Positions 1 through 7,630 are shown, counted from the first letter of the stretch. The stretch is 21,528 nt of DNA from Desulfuromusa sp. (GCA_021157505.1 JAGGWI010000095.1:1-21528); one strand, 5' to 3'. The notes: a model not told the origin generated them from the sequence alone. Made by a program: numbers and translations.

Positions 1-120
1 AATATTTCCATAACCGCAGAGTTAATCACTCCGATCGCCATGGATAAAGAACTCCGCTTTGCAATCCGCGAAGGTGGCCGAACCGTTGGCGCTGGTGTGG
101 TGAGTGAAGTTGTCGAGTAA
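1..120 (+). CDS. tuf: Elongation factor Tu, C-terminal end (5' truncated)
   Basis: Frame 1 is open from the left edge to TAA at 118-120 and gives the last 39 residues of EF-Tu. The end matches the conserved domain 3 tail: ELITPIAMDKELRFAIREGG, then RTVGAGVVSEVVE. EF-Tu is the GTPase that carries aminoacyl-tRNA to the ribosomal A site; this tail belongs to the beta-barrel that contacts tRNA. The start and the GTPase domain lie outside the window. Only 12 nt separate it from rpsJ, so the str operon tail appears to run straight into the S10 operon. Confidence 0.95.
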   Translation, partial: NISITAELITPIAMDKELRFAIREGGRTVGAGVVSEVVE

Positions 121-132
121 TAAGGAATATTG

Positions 133-441
133 ATGTCTACTCAGAAAATAAGAATTCGTTTGAAGGCCTATGATCATAATTTGCTTGATCTAGCAGTAGC
201 TGAGATTGTTGATACAACCAAGCGAACCGGTTCTCGTTTAGTTGGCCCGATTCCGCTACCAACAATTATTAACAAATACTGTGTGCTGCGTGGTCCACAT
301 GTTGACAAGAAAAGCCGTGAGCAATTTGAGATTCGGACCCATAAACGTCTTCTCGATATTATGGAACCGACACAGCAGACGGTTGATGCCTTGATGAAGC
401 TTGACCTTTCAGCCGGTGTTGATGTTGAAATAAAGCTCTAG
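133..441 (+). CDS. rpsJ: 30S ribosomal protein S10
   Basis: Encodes a 102-residue S10, close to the 103 of E. coli, with the typical opening MSTQKIRIRLKAYDHNLLD. It sits in the 30S head and, in bacteria that use NusB, also takes part in antitermination (family knowledge). The ATG at 133 was chosen over an in-frame TTG at 130: AAGGA at 122-126 is spaced 6 nt from the ATG, and S10 proteins begin here. It is the first S10-operon gene, but only 12 nt follow tuf, so there is no room for an E. coli-like S10 leader where L4 could act. Confidence 0.97.
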   Translation: MSTQKIRIRLKAYDHNLLDLAVAEIVDTTKRTGSRLVGPIPLPTIINKYCVLRGPHVDKKSREQFEIRTHKRLLDIMEPTQQTVDALMKLDLSAGVDVEIKL

Positions 442-473
442 GTTAAAACTCACAGAGATTTAAGGGCACAATG

Positions 474-1097
474 ATGACCAACGGATTATTAGGAAAAAAA
501 ATAGGCATGAGCCAGATTTTCGCTGCAGATGGTCAGCGTATTCCAGTGACAGTTCTGGAGGTAGGGCCATGTACCGTGCTGCAAAAAAAGACCACTGATA
601 CTGACGGCTATGAAGCTGTACAGCTGGGGTTTCAGTCAAAGGCTGCTCAGCGGATTAACAAGCCTGAAATGGGTCACTTCAAGAAAACCGGTAAGGGTGC
701 TTTTACCTACGTGCGCGAATTTAAAGTTGTAAGTGAGTGTGCGGTAGGCGACCAGATTACTTGTGACTTGTTCAGCCCCGGTGACCGGATTGATGTGACC
801 GGGACAAGTAAGGGTAAAGGGTTTCAGGGGGTAATAAAACGTTGGGGTTTTTCCGGCGGCCGGGCAACACACGGTTCTATGTTCAAGCGCAGACCTGGCG
901 CTATCGGGCAGTCTGCATGGCCTGCCAAGGTTATTAAAGGTAAGAAGATGCCTGGTCAGATGGGTAATGTTCGTGTGACAACACAAAATCTGATCGTTGT
1001 TGATGTCCGACCGGAACAGAATCTTATCTTTGTGCGCGGTGCTGTACCCGGGTCAAAGAATAGTTTGATTGAGATCCGCAAAGGGATCAAAGCTTAG
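474..1097 (+). CDS. rplC: 50S ribosomal protein L3
   Basis: Encodes a 207-residue L3 opening TNGLLGKKIGMSQIF. It is an early-assembly 50S protein whose long loop reaches toward the peptidyl transferase centre. The conserved stretch VTGTSKGKGFQGVIKRW is present, followed by GAIGQSAWPAKVIKGKKM. E. coli L3 carries a methylated Gln150 in GQNQTP; the equivalent position here is Ala (GQSAWP), so this L3 should not be modified at that site. Two ATGs occur in tandem (471 and 474). TAAGG at 461-465 is better spaced to 474, but 471 cannot be excluded. Confidence 0.96.
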   Translation: MTNGLLGKKIGMSQIFAADGQRIPVTVLEVGPCTVLQKKTTDTDGYEAVQLGFQSKAAQRINKPEMGHFKKTGKGAFTYVREFKVVSECAVGDQITCDLFSPGDRIDVTGTSKGKGFQGVIKRWGFSGGRATHGSMFKRRPGAIGQSAWPAKVIKGKKMPGQMGNVRVTTQNLIVVDVRPEQNLIFVRGAVPGSKNSLIEIRKGIKA

Positions 1098-1122
1098 ACC
1101 CTACGGATTTAGGAGTAGATAA

Positions 1123-1746
1123 ATGGCGACTGTATCGATTTATGATCAGAATAAAAAACAGGTTGGTGAGCGTGAACTTGCTGATGCTGTTTTTAATACC
1201 GAAGTTAAAGAGTATCTTCTGCATGACATGGTGCGCTATCAACTGGCTGCACGTCGACAGGGTTCTGCTGCCACCAAAAACCGTAGTGCGGTCAAGGGTG
1301 GAGGCAAAAAGCCATATCGGCAGAAGGGGACTGGCAACGCCAGGCAAGGAACCATTCGTGCTCCCCACTTTGTGGGTGGTGGCGCTGCCTTTGGCCCGTC
1401 TCCCCGCTCATATGCTTTCAAGTTAAACCGGAAGGTTAAAAAAGCTGCACTTTGTAGTGCTCTATCGGCACGATTTCAAGCTGAAAAACTGGTTGTTGTT
1501 AACGAACTGGTCATGGATGAAATCAACACCAAGTCTTTTAATCAACTGATTAAACGGTTTGAGTTGGAAGGTACTCTTATTGTTATTGATCAGGCTGATT
1601 CCAAGGTTGAACTTTCAGCCCGTAATCTTAAAAATGTCAAAGTTTTGCGTGCTGCGGGTGTGAACGTTTTTGATATTCTCAAATACCCCAACCTTCTTTT
1701 GACTGATGCTGCGGTGAGTGAGATTGAAGGAGCTTTGGAAAAATGA
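1123..1746 (+). CDS. rplD: 50S ribosomal protein L4
   Basis: Encodes a 207-residue L4. The arginine/glycine-rich central segment (GSAATKNRSAVKGGGKKPYR, then QKGTGNARQG) is the extended loop that lines the exit tunnel. The C-terminal half is the Rossmann-like globular domain. AGGAG at 1111-1115 lies 7 nt before the ATG. In E. coli L4 represses its own operon by binding the S10 leader; no such leader is visible here, so that control cannot be assumed. The stop overlaps the rplW start by 4 nt (ATGA), which points to translational coupling. Confidence 0.96.
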   Translation: MATVSIYDQNKKQVGERELADAVFNTEVKEYLLHDMVRYQLAARRQGSAATKNRSAVKGGGKKPYRQKGTGNARQGTIRAPHFVGGGAAFGPSPRSYAFKLNRKVKKAALCSALSARFQAEKLVVVNELVMDEINTKSFNQLIKRFELEGTLIVIDQADSKVELSARNLKNVKVLRAAGVNVFDILKYPNLLLTDAAVSEIEGALEK

Positions 1747-2030
1747 AACCCTTGTATAAAATTATTCGTAAGCCATTAATCTCTGAAAAAGCGAACTTGC
1801 TTAAGGAAAGCGCTCATATTGTCACTTTTGAAGTCGACCGTAGTGCTAATAAAATTGAGATTAAGCGGGCGGTGGAAAAAGCCTTCGATGTTAAGGTCAA
1901 GGCTGTCAATACAATCCAGTTACGCGGAAAAATGAAGCGTGTTGGCGCTAATATGGGCCAACGGAGCAACTGGAAAAAAGCATACGTGACTCTCGAAGAG
2001 GGCCAAGAGATAGATTTTTATGGCGTGTAA
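1743..2030 (+). CDS. rplW: 50S ribosomal protein L23
   Basis: Encodes a 95-residue L23 with the family start KPLYKIIRKPLISEKANLL and the ending NWKKAYVTLEEGQEIDF. L23 sits at the polypeptide exit and is the docking site for trigger factor and SRP (family knowledge). The ATG at 1743 overlaps the rplD stop by 4 nt. Its Shine-Dalgarno sequence AAGGAG (1727-1732) lies inside the end of rplD, so the two genes are probably translated in a coupled way. Confidence 0.95.
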   Translation: MKPLYKIIRKPLISEKANLLKESAHIVTFEVDRSANKIEIKRAVEKAFDVKVKAVNTIQLRGKMKRVGANMGQRSNWKKAYVTLEEGQEIDFYGV

Positions 2031-2063
2031 GGCTGTGTGCTTTGCAGGTATGGAGTAGATAAT

Positions 2064-2891
2064 ATGGGTATCAAGAAGTTTAAACCAACCTCGGATGGTC
2101 GGCGTCACATGACCTCCTCTACTTTTGAAGAGATTACAAAGAGTCGGCCAGAGAAGTCCCTTTTGGCACCTTTGTCACGCTCCGGAGGTCGTAATAATAG
2201 CGGACGTATAACTAAACGGCATACCGGTGGTGGTCATAAGCGTCGCTATCGGGTGGTCGATTTTCTTCGCAATAAATTGGAAGTACCAGCCCGTGTTGCA
2301 GCGATCGAATATGATCCCAATCGTAGTGCTAGAATTGCATTGTTGTTTTATGTTGATGGTGAGAAACGCTACATCCTTGCACCACATGGTTTGAGTGTCG
2401 GTGATAGTGTCGTTGCCAGTGACTCAGCAGATATTCAGCCAGGAAATACCCTGACGATACGTTCAATACCTCTTGGTACCTGGGTACATAATGTGGAGTT
2501 GAAGGTTGGCAAGGGGGGGCAGTTAGCAAGGAGTGCTGGCGCTTATGCTATGATTGCAGCAAAAGAAGGGCGTTATGCTCAGCTACGGTTGCCTTCTGGT
2601 GAAGTTCGTTTGGTGATGCAGGATTGCCGTGCAACCATCGGTCAGGTTGGCAACCTGGATTTTGAAAAAATAAAAATTGGTAAAGCGGGTCGTAATCGTT
2701 GGTTAGGAAAGCGTCCCCAATCTCGCGGTGTTGCTATGAACCCTGTTGATCACCCACATGGTGGCGGCGAGGGGAAAAGTTCCGGAGGGCGTCATCCCGT
2801 GACTCCCTGGGGTGTACCAACTAAAGGTTACAAAACAAGGACAAATAGACGTACCGACAAATTTATCGTCCGTCGTCGGAACAAAAAGTAA
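2064..2891 (+). CDS. rplB: 50S ribosomal protein L2
   Basis: Encodes a 275-residue L2 (273 in E. coli), a 23S rRNA-binding protein needed for subunit association and peptidyl transfer. The signature MNPVDHPHGGGEG lies at residues 225-237; His230 corresponds to the functionally important His229 of E. coli. The N-terminal OB-fold and the basic tail (TRTNRRTDKFIVRRRNKK) are intact. The ATG at 2064 (GIKKFKPTSDGRRHM) was chosen because GGAG at 2052-2055 precedes it by 8 nt and family members start here. A longer in-frame extension from 2037 has no support. Confidence 0.97.
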   Translation: MGIKKFKPTSDGRRHMTSSTFEEITKSRPEKSLLAPLSRSGGRNNSGRITKRHTGGGHKRRYRVVDFLRNKLEVPARVAAIEYDPNRSARIALLFYVDGEKRYILAPHGLSVGDSVVASDSADIQPGNTLTIRSIPLGTWVHNVELKVGKGGQLARSAGAYAMIAAKEGRYAQLRLPSGEVRLVMQDCRATIGQVGNLDFEKIKIGKAGRNRWLGKRPQSRGVAMNPVDHPHGGGEGKSSGGRHPVTPWGVPTKGYKTRTNRRTDKFIVRRRNKK

Positions 2892-2913
2892 ATTAAGCTT
2901 CTAGGAGACGATT

Positions 2914-3192
2914 GTGGCAAGATCAGTTAAAAAAGGGCCCTATATCCAAGAGTGTCTATTGCGTAATGTGGATCTCGAGGGAGACACAAGTCGCAATAAG
3001 GTTGTTAAAACATGGTCACGACGTTCAACCATTATCCCTGAATTCGTCGGTCTGACTTTTGCTGTACACAATGGCAGAAAGTTTATACCGGTTTTTGTCA
3101 GTGAGAATATGGTTGGTCACAAGTTGGGTGAGTTCGCACCGACCCGTACCTATTACGGGCACGGAAGTGATCGGAAAAGTAAAGTCAGATAA
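2914..3192 (+). CDS. rpsS: 30S ribosomal protein S19
   Basis: Encodes a 92-residue S19 opening ARSVKKGPYIQECLLRNV, of normal length. It forms the 30S head complex with S13 and contacts A-site tRNA. The conserved core WSRRSTIIPEFVGLTFAVHN and the tail GEFAPTRTYYGHGSDRKSK are present. The start is GTG at 2914, preceded by TAGGAG at 2902-2907 (6 nt spacing). No ATG start is available for the conserved N-terminus. Confidence 0.96.
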   Translation: MARSVKKGPYIQECLLRNVDLEGDTSRNKVVKTWSRRSTIIPEFVGLTFAVHNGRKFIPVFVSENMVGHKLGEFAPTRTYYGHGSDRKSKVR

Positions 3193-3225
3193 AGCACACT
3201 ATTTTTCTGACAGGAGTGCCAAGTA

Positions 3226-3558
3226 ATGGAAGTACAAGCAAAACTAAGAAACGTACGTCTCTCGCCGCGAAAGGCGAGGCTCGTTGTTGATATGGTGCGC
3301 GGTAAGGGGATTCAGGATGCAATGAATATTTTGCAGGTGTCTCCGCAGAAAACTGCACCCATTCTATCTAAATTGTTGAAATCTGCTGTTGCGAACGCTG
3401 AGCAAGGTGGTGTTTCTGATGTAGACCAATTGTTTGTAAAGACAGTTATGGTTGATCAGGGCCCGGTTCTCAAGCGTTTTATGCCCCGCGCACAGGGGCG
3501 TGCCAGTCGAATTCGTAAGCCTACCAGCCACATTACTGTGGTTCTGGATGTGAAGTAA
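3226..3558 (+). CDS. rplV: 50S ribosomal protein L22
   Basis: Encodes a 110-residue L22, the E. coli length. Its beta-hairpin loop (MPRAQGRASRIRKPTSHITV) forms part of the exit-tunnel constriction together with L4; changes there give macrolide resistance in other bacteria (family knowledge). The N-terminal segment LRNVRLSPRKARLVVDMVRG is canonical. CAGGAG at 3211-3216 precedes the ATG by 9 nt. No unusual residues were noticed in the loop. Confidence 0.96.
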   Translation: MEVQAKLRNVRLSPRKARLVVDMVRGKGIQDAMNILQVSPQKTAPILSKLLKSAVANAEQGGVSDVDQLFVKTVMVDQGPVLKRFMPRAQGRASRIRKPTSHITVVLDVK

Positions 3559-3575
3559 GTCGAGGAGGTGTCCCT

Positions 3576-4226
3576 TTGGGCCAGAAAGTTCATCCGATAG
3601 GATTTCGTCTGGGAATTAACCGGACTTGGGAATCCCGCTGGTATGCGGATTCTGATTATGCTGTAAAGCTGCACGCTGATTTGAAGTTACGTAACTTCCT
3701 GAAGAAGCGACTGTATCATGCAGGTATTTCTAAAATTGAACTGGAGCGCGCTGCAAATAAGGTAAAAATTAATATTTTTGCTGCTCGTCCGGGAATTATC
3801 ATTGGTAAAAAAGGTGCTGAAGTTGAAGTGCTGAAAAAAGATCTGGCGAAGATCACCGATGATGAATGCTTTATTAATATTCAAGAGGTGCGTAAGCCTG
3901 AAGTCGATGCGCAACTGGTCGCTGAAAATATTGTTTTACAGTTAGAGCGAAGAGTTGCTTTCCGGCGTGCCATGAAGCGGAGTGTCAGTATGGCACTTAA
4001 ATTTGGTGCCAAGGGAATCAAAATCAGCTGTGCTGGTCGTCTAGGCGGTGCTGAAATGAGCCGAACAGAATGGTACCGTGAAGGTCGTGTGCCACTGCAT
4101 ACCTTGAGGGCAGATATAGACTATGGGTTCGCTGAAGCATTGACAACCTATGGACTTATTGGTGTGAAGGTCCTCATCTTCAAGGGTGAGGTTCTCGGTA
4201 AAGATAAAGTACAGCCAACTGGCTGA
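3576..4226 (+). CDS. rpsC: 30S ribosomal protein S3
   Basis: Encodes a 216-residue S3 beginning GQKVHPIGFRLGINRTWESR. It lies at the mRNA entry tunnel and has helicase-related roles with S4 and S5. A KH RNA-binding domain carries the GxxG loop at residues 77-80 (GKKG). The C-terminal domain includes the conserved GRLGGAEMSRTEWYREGRVP segment. The start codon is TTG at 3576. It is offset by an almost perfect Shine-Dalgarno sequence, AGGAGGTG (3563-3570). No ATG or GTG allows the conserved N-terminus. Confidence 0.96.
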   Translation: MGQKVHPIGFRLGINRTWESRWYADSDYAVKLHADLKLRNFLKKRLYHAGISKIELERAANKVKINIFAARPGIIIGKKGAEVEVLKKDLAKITDDECFINIQEVRKPEVDAQLVAENIVLQLERRVAFRRAMKRSVSMALKFGAKGIKISCAGRLGGAEMSRTEWYREGRVPLHTLRADIDYGFAEALTTYGLIGVKVLIFKGEVLGKDKVQPTG

Positions 4227-4242
4227 TCAGGAGTAGCTTGTC

Positions 4243-4665
4243 ATGTTAATGCCGAAAAAAGTAAAACGAAGAAAGCAATTTACCGGGCGGATGACCGGCC
4301 AGGCATCACGTGGAACTGAAGTGAGCTTTGGTGATTACGGTTTGCAGGCCCTGGAGTGTGGGTGGCTTTCGGCTCGACAGATTGAAGCCGCACGTCGTGC
4401 AATGACTCGTTATATTAAACGGGGCGGTAAAATCTGGATTCGTACTTTTCCACACAAACCGTTGACCAGTAAACCTGCTGAAACACGTATGGGTAAAGGC
4501 AAGGGGTCACCAGAGAAGTGGGTTGCTGTTGTCAAGCCTGGCCATATGCTGTATGAAATGCAGGGAGTTACCGAAGATGTGGCTCGTGAAGCTTTTCGTT
4601 TGGGGGCCCATAAGTTGCCGATGAGAACAAAGTTTGTAAAAAGAGAGGTTGGCAATGAAAGTTAG
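4243..4665 (+). CDS. rplP: 50S ribosomal protein L16
   Basis: Encodes a 140-residue L16 (136 in E. coli), which organises the A-site tRNA region and the central protuberance. The conserved stretch ETRMGKGKGSPEKWVA is present. It includes the arginine that E. coli RoxA hydroxylates, though nothing here shows such a modification. The ATG at 4243 (MLMPKKVKRRKQF) is preferred over a second ATG at 4249, because AGGAG at 4229-4233 is 9 nt upstream of the first and 15 nt from the second. Its end overlaps the rpmC start by 11 nt. Confidence 0.96.
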   Translation: MLMPKKVKRRKQFTGRMTGQASRGTEVSFGDYGLQALECGWLSARQIEAARRAMTRYIKRGGKIWIRTFPHKPLTSKPAETRMGKGKGSPEKWVAVVKPGHMLYEMQGVTEDVAREAFRLGAHKLPMRTKFVKREVGNES

Positions 4666-4846
4666 TGATATTAAAGATCTCAGTGTTGAAGAGTTGCAAA
4701 TCAAAACACAAGAATTACAACAGGAATTATTCAATCTAAAATTTCAGCTACATACCGGACATCTTGAGAATACAACAAGAGTTGCACAGGTTCGCAAAGA
4801 TGTAGCCCGAGTGAAAACAGTTCTTTCTGGTAAGCTGAACGCTTAG
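4655..4846 (+). CDS. rpmC: 50S ribosomal protein L29
   Basis: Encodes a 63-residue L29 (63 in E. coli), a helical hairpin near the exit tunnel that touches L23. The core motif ELQQELFNLKFQLHTGHLEN and the ending VARVKTVLSGKLNA are typical. The ATG at 4655 was chosen over an in-frame TTG at 4649 because GAGAGG at 4643-4648 is correctly spaced to the ATG. The gene overlaps the last 11 nt of rplP, which implies coupled translation. Confidence 0.95.
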   Translation: MKVSDIKDLSVEELQIKTQELQQELFNLKFQLHTGHLENTTRVAQVRKDVARVKTVLSGKLNA

Positions 4847-4859
4847 TGTGTGAGGAAAA

Positions 4860-5126
4860 ATGAGTCTAGAGCGAGGTAACAGAAGCACCCGTGTTGGCAT
4901 TGTCGTCAGTAATAAAATGGACAAGACCGTTGTCGTCAGGGTTGATAACCTGGTCAAACACAGTGTTTACAAGAAATTCATCAAGCGCAAAGTCACCTTC
5001 AAGGCTCACGATGAGGCTAATAGTTGTAGTATTGGTGACAAGGTTCTTATTGTTGAAACAAGACCATTGTCAAAAGACAAGCGCTGGCGTGTGCGACAGG
5101 TTTTAGAAAAAGCCGTTACCGCGTAG
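4860..5126 (+). CDS. rpsQ: 30S ribosomal protein S17
   Basis: Encodes an 88-residue S17 (84 in E. coli). It is an OB-fold primary binder of the 16S 5' domain. The conserved start of the fold, RSTRVGIVVSNKMDKTVVV, and the segment VETRPLSKDKRWRVRQVLEK are both present. GAGGA (4852-4856) sits only 3 nt before the ATG, which is a rather tight spacing. The stop TAG (5124-5126) is embedded in the Shine-Dalgarno sequence of rplN. Confidence 0.95.
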   Translation: MSLERGNRSTRVGIVVSNKMDKTVVVRVDNLVKHSVYKKFIKRKVTFKAHDEANSCSIGDKVLIVETRPLSKDKRWRVRQVLEKAVTA

Positions 5127-5137
5127 GGAGTTTAATT

Positions 5138-5506
5138 ATGATCCAAATGCAAACCATGCTTAGCGTGGCTGACAACTCAGGGGCCAAGAAACTTTGTTGT
5201 ATAAAAGTTCCTGGGGGGTCTAAACGCAGGTACGCCGGGATCGGCGATATTATTATTTGCAGTGTCAAAGAGGCACTGCCCAATTCAAAGGTCAAAAAGG
5301 GCGATGTTGTCCGCGCTGTTGTCGTTCGTACGGCAAAAGAGGTGCCGCGTCCAGATGGTTCATTTATCCGTTTTGACGGGAACTCTGCAGTCGTCGTTGG
5401 GACTGGAAATGAGCCTCTTGGCACTCGTATCTTTGGCCCCGTTGCCAGGGAGTTGCGTGCTCGACACTTTATGAAAATAGTTTCATTGGCTCCTGAAGTT
5501 TTATAA
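5138..5506 (+). CDS. rplN: 50S ribosomal protein L14
   Basis: Encodes a 122-residue L14, very close to the near-invariant length of 122-123. It binds 23S rRNA and forms intersubunit bridges with the 30S; it is also the binding site of RsfS in many bacteria. Typical segments are MIQMQTMLSVADNSGAKKL at the start and FGPVARELRARHFMKIVSLA near the end. TAGGGAG (5124-5130) precedes the ATG by 7 nt and overlaps the rpsQ stop. It corresponds to the first gene of the E. coli spc operon, but no promoter fits in the 11-nt gap. Confidence 0.97.
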   Translation: MIQMQTMLSVADNSGAKKLCCIKVPGGSKRRYAGIGDIIICSVKEALPNSKVKKGDVVRAVVVRTAKEVPRPDGSFIRFDGNSAVVVGTGNEPLGTRIFGPVARELRARHFMKIVSLAPEVL

Positions 5507-5533
5507 ATTACAGATAGTTGGAGTGTCAAAGCG

Positions 5534-5863
5534 ATGTCTATTGTGAAATTACATGTCAAGAAAAATGATATGGTGAGAGTTGTAGCAGGGAAGGAACAAG
5601 GTAAAACTGGCAAGGTTTTACGTGTGCTTCCCGGTAAGGGTCGTGTTGTTATTGAAAGCCTCAACATGATTAAGCGTCATACTCGCCCTAATCAGTTATA
5701 TCCTGAGGGGGGCATTCTTGAGAAAGAGGCACCGTTAAGTATCTCGAATGTTATGCTTATTTGTGGCTCATGTAATCAGGCGACACGTACAGGTGTCAGA
5801 TTACTTGAGGATGGAAGTAAAACTCGTTACTGTAAAAAATGTAATGAGAGTGTTGATAAATAA
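5534..5863 (+). CDS. rplX: 50S ribosomal protein L24, four-cysteine form
   Basis: Encodes a 109-residue L24 (104 in E. coli), an assembly-initiating protein that binds the 23S 5' domain near the tunnel exit. An N-terminal KOW motif (VRVVAGKEQGKTGKVLRV) is followed by EGGILEKEAPLSISNVM. The C-terminal part carries two CxxC pairs (C77/C80 in CGSC and C100/C103 in CKKC). They suggest a zinc ribbon; E. coli and Bacillus L24 lack these cysteines by recall. GGAG at 5520-5523 lies 10 nt upstream of the ATG. Confidence 0.95.
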   Translation: MSIVKLHVKKNDMVRVVAGKEQGKTGKVLRVLPGKGRVVIESLNMIKRHTRPNQLYPEGGILEKEAPLSISNVMLICGSCNQATRTGVRLLEDGSKTRYCKKCNESVDK

Positions 5864-5875
5864 ACGGAGAGTTTG

Positions 5876-6415
5876 ATGACCAGGTTAAAACAGTCATATC
5901 TTCAGGAGCAGGTACCTGCCCTGATGAAACAATTCCAGTATAAGACGGTTATGGAAGTCCCCCGAGTTGAGAAGGTTGTCCTGAATATGGGCCTCGGTGA
6001 GGCGATTCAGAACCCTAAACTGCTTGAATCTGCGGTGGACGAATTAGCGCGGATCAGTGGTCAAAAAGCTGTAATTACTAAATCCAAGAAGTCTATTGCT
6101 AGCTTTAAACTTCGTGAGGATATGCCAATCGGAGCATGTGTTACTTTGCGTCAAGATCGAGCTTGGGAGTTTCTTGACCGTTTGGTAAACGTCGCTCTGC
6201 CCCGGGTTCGTGATTTTAAGGGGATTTCGCCTAAAGCTTTTGACGGGCGAGGTAACTATACCTTGGGGATTCGTGAGCAGTTAATATTTCCGGAGATTGA
6301 CATTGATAAAGTTGCACAGGTTTCCGGTTTGAATATTACCATTGTAACAACGGCTCGGACAGACGAGGAAGGTCGTGCACTACTGACCGGTCTCGGCATG
6401 CCGTTTAGAAAATAG
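5876..6415 (+). CDS. rplE: 50S ribosomal protein L5
   Basis: Encodes a 179-residue L5 (179 in E. coli), the 5S rRNA-binding protein of the central protuberance that contacts P-site tRNA. Key conserved segments are VEKVVLNMGLGEAIQNPKLL, ITKSKKSIASFKLREDMPIG and RGNYTLGIREQLIFPEID. The ATG at 5876 is preferred to an overlapping in-frame TTG at 5873, since GGAG at 5866-5869 is 6 nt from the ATG. It is followed by a zinc-type rpsN, the usual arrangement. Confidence 0.97.
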   Translation: MTRLKQSYLQEQVPALMKQFQYKTVMEVPRVEKVVLNMGLGEAIQNPKLLESAVDELARISGQKAVITKSKKSIASFKLREDMPIGACVTLRQDRAWEFLDRLVNVALPRVRDFKGISPKAFDGRGNYTLGIREQLIFPEIDIDKVAQVSGLNITIVTTARTDEEGRALLTGLGMPFRK

Positions 6416-6436
6416 AGCTTAAGAGCGGAGGATATT

Positions 6437-6622
6437 GTGGCGAAGAAATCGATGATTGCCAAATCAAAACGGCCTAAAAAGTTTGCGGTTCGTGAGTACA
6501 ATCGCTGTCCAATTTGTGGCCGCCCACGCGCTTATTATCGCAAGTTTGATATGTGCAGAATTTGTCTGCGGAAACTGGCATCCGAAGGGAAACTCCCTGG
6601 CGTTGTCAAGTCCAGCTGGTAA
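6437..6622 (+). CDS. rpsN: 30S ribosomal protein S14, zinc-binding (type Z)
   Basis: Encodes a 61-residue S14 of the short, zinc-binding class; the zinc-free form is about 100 residues. Four cysteines, C24/C27 in CPIC and C40/C43 in CRIC, form the zinc site. The ending KLASEGKLPGVVKSSW is canonical. S14 joins S3 and S10 late in assembly of the 30S head. The start is GTG at 6437 behind GGAGG at 6427-6431 (5 nt spacing). Confidence 0.96.
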   Translation: MAKKSMIAKSKRPKKFAVREYNRCPICGRPRAYYRKFDMCRICLRKLASEGKLPGVVKSSW

Positions 6623-6643
6623 CAGCAAGAAGGAGAACCACTC

Positions 6644-7042
6644 ATGTCTATGACCGATCCGATGGCGGATATGTTAACCCGTATTCGAAATGCAGGAATG
6701 GCTGGCCATTCCAAGCTTGATATGCCATCGAGTAATGTTAAGGTTGCAGTTGCTAATGTGCTGAAAGACCTTGGCTATCTTAAAAATTGCAAGGTTATCA
6801 GCGATAGCAAGCAGGGTATTCTGAGAATTTTTCTGAAGTATGACGACAATCAGGATCCTGTTATCCATGAAATTAAGCGTATCTCTACACCCGGCCGTCG
6901 TGTTTACGTCGGTAAAGATGATATTCCACGGGTAAAGAACGGTCTTGGTGCATCAATTCTTTCGACATCCGTAGGGGTTCTTGACGATGTTTCAGCTCGT
7001 CAAGCTAAAGTGGGTGGCGAAGTCGTTTGTACCGTTTGGTAA
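6644..7042 (+). CDS. rpsH: 30S ribosomal protein S8
   Basis: Encodes a 132-residue S8, a central-domain primary assembly protein that binds 16S helix 21. The opening DPMADMLTRIRNAGMAGH and the closing signature GEVVCTVW are typical. In E. coli S8 represses the spc operon by binding near rplE; I did not identify such an operator here. AGGAG at 6631-6635 precedes the ATG by 8 nt. Confidence 0.96.
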   Translation: MSMTDPMADMLTRIRNAGMAGHSKLDMPSSNVKVAVANVLKDLGYLKNCKVISDSKQGILRIFLKYDDNQDPVIHEIKRISTPGRRVYVGKDDIPRVKNGLGASILSTSVGVLDDVSARQAKVGGEVVCTVW

Positions 7043-7066
7043 TTTGTAGATCAAGGAGCTTCAACA

Positions 7067-7603
7067 ATGTCACGTATCGGTAAGTTGCCAGTTGCTATTC
7101 CATCGGGTGTCAAGATTTCACTTGATGGTAATTTATTGACCGTAGCTGGACCCAAAGGTTCTCTGTCGCAGCAACTGCATGAGCGGATGTCGATTGCGGT
7201 TGAGACCGATCAGGTCAAAGTTTCCAGACCCTCAGACAGTAAGCAGGATTCTGCATTACACGGATTGACCAGATCCTTGATCAACAACATGGTTTTGGGG
7301 GTAACTGCGGGTTTCAAAAAGGATTTAGAGATCAATGGTGTCGGTTATCGTGCTGAGATTGCCGGTAACGTCCTGACCATGTCTCTTGGTTATTCCCACC
7401 CGGTTGTTTATGAACTTCCTGAGGGGATAAGTGTAGAGATTGTAAAACAGACCAAGCTTTCTGTTATAGGGATAGATAAGCAGCTTGTCGGTTCTGCTGC
7501 TGCAAAGATTCGTTCATATCGTAAGCCTGAGCCTTACAAGGGTAAAGGAATTAAATATGCGGATGAGCGTATCATGCGTAAAGCTGGTAAGACTGGCAAG
7601 TAG
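7067..7603 (+). CDS. rplF: 50S ribosomal protein L6
   Basis: Encodes a 178-residue L6 (177 in E. coli), built of two similar folds and located by the sarcin-ricin loop and the factor-binding site. The opening SRIGKLPVAIPSGVKISL and the C-terminal signature RKPEPYKGKGIKYADERIMR are present. AAGGAG at 7053-7058 lies 8 nt upstream of the ATG. Position between rpsH and rplR is the standard spc order. Confidence 0.97.
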   Translation: MSRIGKLPVAIPSGVKISLDGNLLTVAGPKGSLSQQLHERMSIAVETDQVKVSRPSDSKQDSALHGLTRSLINNMVLGVTAGFKKDLEINGVGYRAEIAGNVLTMSLGYSHPVVYELPEGISVEIVKQTKLSVIGIDKQLVGSAAAKIRSYRKPEPYKGKGIKYADERIMRKAGKTGK

Positions 7604-7630
7604 GGTAGAATTTTAGTAAGGAGCAGAATT

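Noticed and set aside
2037..2063. N-terminal extension of rplB from an upstream in-frame start
   Set aside because: It lacks a Shine-Dalgarno sequence and L2 proteins start at GIKKFKPTS; the ATG at 2064 has a proper SD.
5116..5667. 183-codon open frame on the minus strand across rplN and the rplX start
   Set aside because: It is opposite well-conserved rplN and rplX, has no recognisable domain, and is explained by codon bias of the real genes.
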